NCBI GenBank assembly: GCA_032718475.1 | Contig: JAUCBJ010000877.1 | Coordinates: 1-64,000 of the forward strand | Length of the DNA: 64,000 nt | DNA from: Nemertoderma westbladi | Lineage: Eukaryota > Xenacoelomorpha > Nemertodermatida > Nemertodermatidae | Direction of reading: 5' to 3' | Shown: piece by piece, positions 10,775 to 22,900 of the stretch | Numbering within the stretch: the first letter of the stretch is position 1 | Layout: the number at the start of each line of letters is the position of its first letter | The notes under the pieces: model-generated | Told to the model about the DNA's origin: nothing | The model's input: the letters and a program-made list of their open reading frames with translations, nothing else | Database searches by the model: none | Position numbers and translations under genes: made by a program

Positions 10775-13700
10775 TCTGACCCAATGAATTATTGCTTCAG
10801 ATGTACTGAAGGGGGCTATTCTGGGCTGATTATGATATTATAATTATTAATAATAAAAAACAAGAAGATTATATTGAAATTCCTTTTAATTCTGATATAA
10901 CTACCACCTTCGAGCGATAAATACCTGAAACAAATAAATTATTAGTAACGGTTAGGATGTAGTACATGTAACGTATAGGAATTGTATCAAACAATAAATT
11001 AAGTAGATAGTAGATTTACCATCTATTATCTACTATAGGTCAGTAATAGCAACTAAAGTTACTAAAGTTTATTTTAGTAACTAAAGTTTAGCACTCTAAC
11101 ACCATGGAATAAAATCTATACTCGAAACAATATGCGAGAGAGTATTACAGCAAGTAAACAGTTACTGAATAAATATAGTCAACAAGATTACATTTTGTTT
11201 TGCACCAAAAATAAATAACAATAATTATAAAGATAATTTTACATTTCCCCTCATACAAAAATATAATGTACGTCAAGTTGTATTCAACCAGTTTCAACCG
11301 ATACAAATTATTAAGTCACCGAGAATCTATATACCACCACCAAAGATGTAAAATAATTCGAAAAATAAAGCTTTCATCCAATGGGCCTTGCCAAAAAAAT
11401 ATGCTTAAACGGTCTAAATTAACTAAGATTTTTATAATTTTGGGTGAGGGATTTAAAATATTATTTATTATTATTTATTATATTAGACTTTAATAAATTC
11501 TGCCACGAATAAAGTCTGCCACGAATAAAGTCTGCACCCTTCACGACTTATCTCCAATATTCGTCATAATATTATCTTATAGTTTAGTTGATTGGAGATT
11601 TGACGTTCAGTGGGGATTGAACCTGTGACCTACAAGATGGAGGCTCGAACTATTCTGCTCGCAGACATGCAAAAGATGTTCATTAAAATACCCCCTTAGT
11701 GCGTTGTATGCCTTAGTGCTGTGTGTTCAGATATAGGTACCACGGCGTTATAAAAAAAACTCTTATATGAAGTTTAATAAACTCGATTTAGGTAAAAATA
11801 AACAACACAGCGTAAGAGGAACGTGTGGAGAAAAAATCAAAGACAAATTGTCATATACTTTCTTGAAAAAACCTGTGAGATTGAGCGGTTATACTTGTAT
11901 ATAGCATAGCATCTGTATTGTATAGTTCTTTGAGGAAATATAAATTTATAGTTAATTTCTGATTCGGGTGGGACTACAGCGACACCACAAAACTCGTGAC
12001 ACACTTTATGAAAGTACAGCACCTTCAATAATTTTCAAATGGTAAACAAATTTAATTTAAACAGAGATATTTAAAATTATAAGATCATTTTGTTAGATCT
12101 ACATATAATTGTAATTGGTTGTATAAAATTCGGAAAATATTGATCCTATTATTTTCAAAACTTGTTTGCACGAAGTTCGCAATTATAATTTTATAAATAT
12201 TTATTTACACTAAATTAGGGTTCTACCAGGGCTTACATGAATAGACAACCAGTGTAATATATTGGCCCAGGCGTGGGTGGGGTTCATAATGAAAGTAAAT
12301 GTTATGAGATTAACTTAAATACGCAGACTGTGTTGATTCCCCTTAATCGTTTTAGGTCAAAAAATATTCAAATAATTTAATTTTGTTTATATTCAGACTC
12401 AGTATAATTACGTACAAATGAAAAATTACTCAGAAAAATATGGAGTTGATTACAAATTTTCATAGAAATTTCAGAAATTTTGCACATTAATGCTAGTAAT
12501 CGCTCTTAATCATATTACTCACTTGGGATGTATTCGTAATTGTGAAATAACTTTAAGAATAACTCTTATTTTAACTATTAAGAAAAACTTTTAAGGTTTA
12601 AATCCTAAATAGTTGTAAACCTGATATGATTAACCACTTTGACAAAAACTAATTTTAGTTAATTTTTTAGAAATATTTTATGATCGTATATATATTTCGC
12701 ACAGGTAGATAAGCTAATGAGCATAGAAAAGGTTTTATAAATAAATAAATTCTACTGGGTGCTGATGTAATTTAAATGTATACCGGTATCATTTGTTTCT
12801 AATGTATATCCCTACAGGCATACATTCACCGGCATACACTTAGAGACTTAGAGACAAATTGTGATATTTGAAAAGTGATGTAAAATGCAGTGCAGCTGCA
12901 GTGCACATTGTGTAGTAAAATATATATTTTTTAACTAATGAATGGGATGGTCTGTTATTTGGCTTAGAAACGGGCTGGTTTTATACTAAAATAAACAATT
13001 TGAAATCAAAAAATTTTGCATTGCCCATTTTTATAGATTATCCAAATCGATTATTTTAGACATAGCATAGCAGCATCTTCGTATATAATACTAATTGTAA
13101 ACAATAACGAGCAATGTCTCTAGAAATTTTGAGTTTTAAAGGAGCCATGTCCATATTAAAAGATATGGCAACCAAGTCTTGTGTATCACTTTTGGTGAAC
13201 AATTAATGATATCCATCATCATTAATGAGAACCGTTATCATTAATGAGAACCATTAATACGAACCGAATTTACAGTTACTAGTTGGCCGGAAAAACAATT
13301 GAAATAGTAGATTAAATATATAAATGAAAATATATTCCCAAGAGGTTTTACGAAATTGAGATCTTTAAGTAAATAATATGACAAAAATGTCAAATAAATT
13401 ATGTAAAGAAAGATTGTTGGAGTCGATAATCCTCATTGGCCCGACAAATAATTGAGTATTGACGGCAAGGTGATATAAAATACGCAATGTCGTAGCGAAA
13501 AATAGATTTACATCGAAACGGGAGAGAAAATAATATCGCAACAATTCCGTTTCCATAAACGATGTTATCGCAGAAATAAATAATTGGATATGAAGAATTG
13601 GATAATAAATTAATTGTGATCTATTATTATACGAGTGACTTTCACACTTCTACTAAATTACTTTATAAATTAACTTTAAATTGTTCGTTTAGGAAATATA

Positions 13701-13935
13701 AAACTCAAAGATTTAAAATTCGGCTGTTTGAAAATTTCCTTTACATTCGGAAATCTATAAAATGTGACGGGAAAAACAAATGGCTGTCTGAAACAAATCC
13801 TTAGTAATTTTTTTATAATAAATTAACAATTTTTACAGCAAATATTTTATAATCTATTAAATTAGTCAGCGGTTCAATGAAGGAAGGAATAATTGCTGAA
13901 ACTGCAGCGCTAGAAGGTGAGCGACAGGAAGGGAT
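10775..13935. other. AT-rich intergenic interval downstream of SEC16, no gene seen
   Basis: There is no credible coding sequence. The longest ORFs (about 60-75 codons) are AT-rich and unrecognised. A tRNA-like SINE remnant lies near 11590-11660, and ATTAATGAGAACC repeats at 13223-13253. Part of 13700-13935 must hold the SEC16 3' UTR (minus strand), but I could not place a poly(A) signal with confidence. Confidence 0.5.
11594..11662 (-). repeat. Possible tRNA-derived SINE remnant
   Basis: On the minus strand GGTTCAATCCC (11613-11623) fits a Pol III B box. It lies about 35 bases downstream of GCAGAATAGTTCGAGC, which weakly resembles a tRNA A box. The flanks do not fold into a full cloverleaf that I can see, so this is a SINE-type relic at best. 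Confidence 0.35.
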
Positions 13936-16900
13936 TCAACTCCTAGCGGGTGGCGGGGGTGGTAACGACGGTGGGGGAGGGACCGCGGGTAAACCGGAGG
14001 AGAAACTCGTGGGATCGAAGAGTAAACTCGGTCCGTCTGCAGTCTCCGGGGGTCCGAGTTCGCTAAGGTCCATCACCATTGGGACGGGAGGTAACGTAGG
14101 AGGTACCAGGGCGACGGGAGCAGCTGATGCGGAACCGGGTGGTGGTAGAGACGGAGGAGGCAGTGGGAGAGTCCCGGTTGGAGGAGTCCCGCTCCCGAGT
14201 ACGTCCACGTATCTCCGCGCCCCGCTCAACCTCCCGGTACCGCCAGGCGTCGCCACCCGGGTTGCCAAGGCGACCACCGGGGGCGGGGCCACCGCCTCCA
14301 CCACCAGCTGATCCTCGACCGGTATATCCCTCCGCAGCCACCGTTTGTGTCTCCCATCGTAGTAAAGGAGTTTATCAGCGTCGTTGTCGTCCGGGAGATG
14401 AACGTCGCCTTTCCGGTTTACAATCGAGAAAACCGACTTGATGACTTTACTGAAACGGGACGGAGTGACCTGGTTGGTTGCCGGGGTTGGTTGCCTGGAT
14501 ACGGGGTTGGGGGGAGGCAGGTCGTCCTCGCTGAAGGACCGTCGACTGCTGGTCCGACGACGACGGCGGCTGCCTATCGTCGTCTCCGATATGGTGCTAC
14601 TGCAGGCGGGAGAGGCGCGGCCATCTCGTGGTTGTTCCGTCCAAACGACATCGGACGAGAAGGAGATGCGCCCGGGGGACTCGGGGGCGAGGGAGTCTGG
14701 GTCGGACGGCTGGCGGGACAGCTGGACACGAGACGGGAGGGGAGGGACCACGTCCGTATAGCTCGTCGGTTCAACAGAGTCAGCGGATTCCTGGTAACTA
14801 TTTGGTTCTATAGAATCAGTTTGGGGGAGAACAACGTTGGCATCGTTTTCTATCTGTGTTTTAAAATGGAATATATTGTTACCTCCGAGGATAGCGTTGG
14901 TTTCCCCGCCCGTCGCATCGGGTCTATCCGCGATCGAGTAGCCCAACACCGATACCTTTGAAGCATTCTCGGTGTGTTCTCCGTCGCTGGAACTCCCACT
15001 GTCCGCCCCTTGGAGCCCTTGGATGCTGGCCATCTGTGTGGGTAGCAGTCCACGGACCCCCTCCAACCGGTACAACCACGATAGGTCGGAGTCCTCTGGG
15101 TAACCAGTGTACCAACGCAGTCTGTCGGAAAGGTCGTACACGCGGTCAATAAACGACCAGGGATAAAAAGCAGGGAAGTTAATAATGTTGAGAGCGATCT
15201 TTTCTAAGTATTTAAGGGCTGTCGCTGGGTTGTCATGTGAGACAAGATGGATCACATAACGCCATCTGTAACTTTGATCTATATGATAGAGAGAAAAACC
15301 TGGGTTACTTAACGCTATTGCGTATTCATATAACTCCGTTAAGTATAGCTGACTCCATGAGCCATCAGGGTACACGCCTTGGCCTAATACAACCTGGTCT
15401 AACGAGGAATCCCTAATCACGCCGCACAACTGGGCCGCCGCAAAGTAACCGCGAGTTCTAAGATGGTCAGCTAATGTGGTCAGAGACTGATTGAGAAACG
15501 CGGGTTGCTGACTATTGGAGAGTACCATGGCGAGATGGTTCCTCCAGGCTGAGTGACCAAACTCGTCGCAGACACTGAGCGCCGGGGGAGGTTTGCCGTA
15601 GAGCGAGTGATAGCAAGTGTTTAGGGTATCATTGGCCGGCACGTTGGCTATGAACCTAGAGTAAACACGATCTCGGACCGCGGACGGCATAAATGAACTT
15701 ATGAGCAACGCGTGGTCCCACAGATTCGCGTTAATCGCCGTTTCTATAGCCTCCTTGTGACGACCACCAGACAGATGGGATCGGACTCTCTCCAGAGCCG
15801 AGTGGTCTGCACTGCGACTGGAGACACGAGATGATGATTGGTCGTCCCCAGTTACGGAGGAGACTGCTGACATAGTAGCCGAAGTACTTGCATCCTCTAG
15901 GCCTATAAATGCCACATCGAATCTCAATAAGTCTGTTATCTCTCTAGTAAGAACTGTTCCATTCTGTCTTATCAACAACATAACATATTGCCAAAGTAAC
16001 TTTATACCATCTCTATCAGCAATATCATCAGCCTGACTTATCGCTCTCAATTCGTCTTGACAAAATCCCAATATCTCATGACAATCAGAAGAATCTCTAA
16101 AGAATGGGCCGGGGTAATGGAAACTAGGAGCTGAGAGATCCATATCACCAACTACCTCCAATGTAACATGAACAGACGATCTAGTTTCATGGAAATCCAA
16201 ATCGTTGTCTATCACTCGGATCAATAGACCATTTGGCGCCAGTCTAGCCACAAAAGGAATGTTCGGTACCAATGCAATTTGTTGATCAACAGCAAGTGGT
16301 GTGTCATGTTGAACAGATTGGAAGGTTTGTTGGTAAGTGGGTGTTGTAGGTTGGGGGAAGTCATGACTGAAGTCATGAATAAAAGAACCTTCAGTCCCAT
16401 AAGGTCGTGATAGAGCATCAGATGGTGCAACACCCATAGAGAAAGGGGTAGAATGCGATGTTGAAGCTGGTGCACGTTGCTGGTAATCTTGTGGAAGTGG
16501 TTGATAAGGTTGTGTCGGTGCAACTGCTGGCATATAAGTGGGAAACTGGCCCCCTTGTACTTGGCAATATGCCAAATATTGTTGGTGGTACCGCTGCATC
16601 AAGTCCATTTGCATGCGCCACATCCGGTTCTGGTAGTGGTACATATCCTCATCGTTGGGATCCCCACCTTCAGTGTAGGATTCGCTGCACATGGTGTCTG
16701 TCTCCGATTGAGTTATATCAGCCCCGGTGCCAGAGTGCCTGGAATGAGTCGTCCTCTTCCGGCTCTTATGCTTCCGCTTTGCTCCACTTTCCTCTGAAGT
16801 ATAAGTCGAGGAACTGCTTCTACGAGATCGATTGTTCCAGGAAACGGTGGATGATAATCCAGATTCACTATTGGGAGTCTCTGATTCAGACAATGGTTGG

Positions 16901-19900
16901 TGCCGATGACGACGATGGTGGCGGCGGTGATGTTCATTACCATGAGAATGACTAATCCTAGACATCTTAGTAACAGCTCCTTTGTTTGGCAAAGATGTAT
17001 TGGGAGCAGGATTAGCATCACCATCCCCATCCGTCCACCGTGATGGCTGACTCATTTCACCCTCAACATTTCTATCAGATATTGTAGATATATCAGCACT
17101 ACCTCTGTCCAATGAGCTGTGACTGTGTGGTGCACTGCTAGCTTCGTCCATGTCCTCTTGTGTTTGACCATCAACAACTGCCCGAGCACCACTGCTTGTG
17201 GATGATGGTGTGGTCTCTTGTGAAGTGACACTGTGTCTGAAGCCACCTTCTGTAGTCATTCTCACCATTAGGTCATCCTGTATAGAATTGTTACCCATAC
17301 CGGTAGGTCTTAATGGTCTGTGATCTCTACCTGAGACAAGAACGTTATCCATCAGAATGCCATTAGCATTTGTAACTGGAAGCACTTGCCCCTGAATGTT
17401 ACTACGCATCAGAGGTGATCGTTGGTGCTGGAGTGCAGACAATGGTGAAAAATATGGAGGAACAGAAATATTCAAAGGCCCCGATGTAGATATCATTAAC
17501 AAACCAGATGGCTGACTCTCGCCTTCTCCAGTCTCTCGTTGCATACCATCAGAAGCAACAAGATTTCCAATTGGTGTCCCAGAATCACTAGTTTCTCCTT
17601 CCAAGTCCTCACGTTCCGGGAGATTGTTGTATTGTAGTTCAGTAGGGGGGTTAGTATTAGGGAATAATGGCTGTAATTGTGAAGGCTGTTGACACTCACC
17701 ATCAGCATTAGGCCGAACTTGACTGCCAGGATTACATGTCTCTATTGTGGATGGAATTGTATCCGAAGCTGAAACTAGTTGATTATCTGACATGATAGGG
17801 ACTGAAGAACTCAGCATTCTATCATTGTTATGAGGCCCAATACTTTCAGCATGGGTAACCTCCTGAGAGATTACCCGGCTTTCAAAATTATTGTTGGGGG
17901 GATTCAATTTCTCAATGCTTGAATAACTCTTAATTGTTGAATTGCCTGACAAATTTTGAATTCTCCCACGCCGAGGTGATGATTGGTGGTGAGCAATATT
18001 CTGTAGGTTTTCTATTTCTCTTTCAATTCGTTTATTTGATTCAGAAATTCCTTCATAAACATCACTGAATATGGCCTCAACTGAAGCTAACGTTTCAACA
18101 GCACCATCGTGAAGCTCTGGCTCAAAAGGATCAATAGTTGGATTGTTTATAACAGGAACTGTAATTGAAGAAGATGGTTGATCTCTCGCAATATAAATTG
18201 AGTTGTTAGAAGGCTTTGGTCTAACAACCATATGGGATATACCAGTACCAACAATATCATTATGAACCGCTAAATCACCATCTATTGGACCCAATCCAGC
18301 ATTTGGCTGCTTAGTAGAAAAGTCACTTGAAATTATATTACTGGTGCTGCTAGCATTATTAGATACTGAAGCAGTATTTTGTTGGTCGTCACGGTATCCT
18401 TGAGAACTAAAATTTTCAGCAGGGTTGGTATTGGTATATGCTTTATTAGTCCTTTGTGTTTCATCTAAAGACTGTCTAGATTGGGGTATCATGTCAACAG
18501 AATTAAGTTCTGGTGATTTCACAATATATAAAGGTGGAGGCCCATTATCAGTGGTGTCAAGACTGGGTAATGTCAGATCAGGTGGGTGGCTATACACACT
18601 CTCAGAATCTAAATATCCTAAGTCAAATGCTACTGAGGATCCACTTTCAAAATGATCATTTTGAGATCTGGCTATTATATCAGGTGGGCATTCTCGACTT
18701 GGGTTAAATCTATTTGAATTCTCAATATCAGAACTACCCACATAACCATCGGCAGGGCTGCATTGCTGACCTTGTTCTCTGGGAGCACCAGAGTTGTTAT
18801 ATATTTGATCTGAATTATCTTGAAGTCCAGGTGATCGCAAACGCAAAATCCCCCTACTACCATGCGATTCAATGTTATAGGAACTTGATGATAATGTTCC
18901 GATGTTAGACATAGATGTAATTTCTGATTGAGTTTGTGGTAGGCCTAGTGGAGATAGGCTTTTGGACAGATGATGTTCATGATTTTTCTGGTAATTTCCC
19001 ATATCTTGCAGAATACTACTATCTGTAATTATCTCTGGACTTTGCAAAATTCGGTCTGCACAAGGTAGGCCTATATCTTCATCCATATGCATTCGCTTTT
19101 GTTGTTGTACCGGTACCTGTTTGATGAAGGTTGATTCAGTTACTGGTACTGAATTAGAAGTACTATGAGAATATGATATTGGCAATGGTACCGGTACCTG
19201 TGGCTGAAATTCAACATTTATATTATTATCACTTTTAGTTGGACTATTGGTTTGAACCTCGCAATTGCCTTCAATTTCTGATGCAGCAATTGAATCAGTT
19301 TCATTAATTGAAGTATGTGACGATTCCCCACTACCACTAGTACTGCTACTGCTAGAACCAGTATTGCTCTCGCTAGTTCCATCTTCATCCCACCCACTTC
19401 CACTCCACTCATTGTCCAATGCATTCCCCTGATAACTCAATGGATGTCCTTCAACTTTCTTACTATTGCTCTCCCTAGCATAAAATGAACTAGACTGTGT
19501 AACAGGATCACGATGACTTGGAAGTGGAATCAATACACTATTGGCGCAGTTTCCTTCATTGTCACCAAATCGTTTGGTACCGGTAGTATGTTTGGAAACT
19601 GAATCACCTTGAAATGGTCCATTTAATTCGGTGCATTTAATTTCATATTCAGTAACGATATCATCCGAAGTCAGGGTTGGAGGAAGGTAACCATTTTCAA
19701 CCTCATTTTCCATATTATAGGAGTCAGCATCACATGATTTGATTGGATTGGATACGTTACGGGCTAACAACTTTCCTTCTTCCCTATTTGACCAACTATC
19801 GGGAAATTCCATATTTTTATTTTGGGGCAACTTGCAAATTAAATCAGGATTAGGATCACTAACAGATGATGTGTTGGGGTGAGCTATATAATCATTAAAG

Positions 19901-22900
19901 AAAGATGAATCATTAGGGATACCAATAACATCACTTAAACTCCTGGACTGGAGTTTAATATGATCACCAGGAGTCATAACTTGTGGACTGAAGAAATTAG
20001 AGCCATCAGAAACCAGGTCATTTTCAGACACAAAATTATGTTTTTTGGTCTCCTCATTGGTGGACTGGATTGGCAATAATTGAGTTGTAGGGTTGTTGGA
20101 ATATTTAGGATTATGATATAAATCACCATGGCTTATTTGATGGTTTGATTGATGAACTACAAACTCCTGTTTGTTTTCTGGATATTCAACACTTAACATT
20201 GATTTATCAATGTTGTCATTATTTTGCCAATTACTAACTTCATCATACACAATAGAGGGTTCATTATTAGTGATGTCATCAACATTACTCTGGTACTGAT
20301 ACTGTTTGTAAGGTGAGACACCATCGGTGTCAGTATATATAGTGGTTGGCACAAGGTGCGATGATGCTATCTTAATACCCATGGAAGTATGTTGTCTTGG
20401 TGGAATTCGTATTGGGTAGACAAAAGATTCACCATGGGCAGAATGCTGAACTCCCTCGAGGATATTATCAGGTACCGGTACTGGTATATGATCTGGAAAT
20501 TGTTGTTGACTGGATTCATAGAGTGTAGATGTTTGTTCGCTATTATTTTGTTGATCCAAAACTATAGAAGAAGTTTTAATATTGTCAACATTGTTTTTAT
20601 TAACAGCACTTAGTCGGGGAAGATTTGCATCATCTTGCTTAGCAACGCATGACTCAAAAGCATTTGGGTGGAGGTTATCAAAATTCTGAGCAGTGAATGT
20701 CTGATCTCTTGGACCATAGGAAACTGGAGGTTGAATTTCAATAGACTCTCCTTTTTGATGTATATAAACATTTGAACTTACGTCTGATTGAGTACCTACA
20801 GGTGCAAAGTGAGTTGCTTGAAGTTGTTGTTGATGGAGAACAGGGTCATCTTGATATTGTGTTTGATCAACTTTGTCCTCTGGGTGATCTCTAGGATCTA
20901 TATTTTCAGGATGTTGATGTGTTACCATAGTTCCATATGGACTGTGTTGAGGTCTCTTAATCAATGACGAATTTAGTACATTATCACCATAATCCTCATC
21001 TCCAAAACTCTGTTTGGCATATTCACTAGGATGTTGTAGAACTGTTTCATTGTCAGGCTGACTCGGAAGATTTGCTTCAGCATTGGCATCATTTGGCATA
21101 TATTCAGCAGAGGTTGTTCTATAATATTGATCACTACCATAGTCTGCTTGGTATGGTATTTGTGTATCATATTTAGAATGATCTAGTGGATTATCCCTGA
21201 GTGTTGGTGAGTATGAAGCTTCATTTACCACAGAATCAGACTTATTATATTGATTGATATGATTTGTTTTATATTCTGTAGGAAATGATGTACTGGTATT
21301 TGTCTCATAATCTGAAGCATTTGGTGCATTTGATAGATATTTTCCAGCTTCTGGTAAATTTACTTTCAAGTCTGAAGGTTGCAGGAATTCAGACTGTGGT
21401 TTGTTATATGTTGGCGAAAATTCTGGGTCCCAATCAGCATGCTGCAGGGAATGAACACCAGCTTCTACAGGATGATGTAAATTATCCACACGTTGAACCA
21501 GATGTGCTTCATCCTCTTGTGAAATAGGGCAGTTTGCTTCATAGTCTAGGTTGTCAGGGTCAGGTGAATGTTCTGATTCCACCACCAGTATTTGAGGTGA
21601 ATTCGTATTGATATTGTAAGCATCATGATATGGCAAATTAGTTGAATAATCTCGATGGTCAGACTGGCCTGTTTCTGCAGCACCAAGCTCTTCCTGATAT
21701 GTTCCAAATTGTACAGACTGCAGTGGTGTGGGAAGCTTACTCTGTGGAAGAGTTGCTTCTTCTCCAATGGGGTGGAATACATTACCTACATAATCTGCAC
21801 CTATAGGTGGATTGTATTCATCACTTGTAGGATGAGATTTATCTACATTCATGGTTGATAAATATGGTTCATTCAATGAAAATTTCCCCGATAATGGATA
21901 TTGGGTTTCAAAATTATCATACTCTGGGATATGCGATGAGTTTTCTACAGATTCTGGTCTATCTGATAGAGCCTCTGCATTCTGTACTGGTTCTTGCTCC
22001 GATGCAAAACTCTGAGCATCCTGAAGATTTGCATCATAGCCTGAATGAATTGGTGGACCAGGAGATGATTGATTATGCTGATCTTGAATTCGATCAATAT
22101 TCCGCACCATATGATTGTATGCAACCTGTTGTTCTTCAGGGGCACAGACAGAAGAATAATTATCATACAACATAGAGCCGGAAGTAGCCTCACGATAGGA
22201 TTCGGAATTGAATGAAGGTGAACAGTTTGCATCTTTTCCTATATAATACTGATGGTAGCTCCCTTCAAGATCAGGTGTGGATAGTTGATTCAGACCATAT
22301 GAGTTATTGGATGTATGTTGTGATTGACTCATCCCACTGTCAATGTATCCATCACTAAACATGTCTGATTCATACGATGTTGGAAGAGGTTGATCATATT
22401 TAATATCACAAAATTCAGTCTCATTCATATTGTTTGCTTCATAACTGCCACTATTTTGAGTGGAGCCATTATCTATGGGATATTGTTGAGTATGTTGAAA
22501 AACATGCACTTGGTTCATTTCATATGGCTGTGTCATTGTCTCAGGTATATCAGAATAAGAGTTGTTATAAACACCAGCTGTTTCTGAATAATTTACATTG
22601 TAATTCGAATCAGTTTGCTCTCCACTCAAGAATTGATCACTCCCATGATATTCCTGTCTATTACTGTCACCTTGGACTGGGGTGGCAGTATATCCAAACA
22701 TATCATTTCCATTATTACCTTCAGGTTTATTGTAAGATGTACCACCATGTCCTACATTATAAGACCTGGAATTTGAATACAAACGTGTAGAAGGTGGCAT
22801 GAGATGCACAGATTGATATCCATCGAAAATATTATTGCCAGTCAAACGAGACTGTGAATTATTGTCAATATCATCACCACTGCGTACACGTCTACGCAAG

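Noticed and set aside
11594-11662. A functional tRNA gene
   Set aside because: Only a B-box-like word is convincing; no complete cloverleaf or terminator could be drawn.
13877-14961. Plus-strand Gly- and Arg-rich ORFs (13877-14311, 14347-14961)
   Set aside because: Antisense shadows of the GC-rich SEC16 C-terminus, whose minus-strand frame has strong family similarity.
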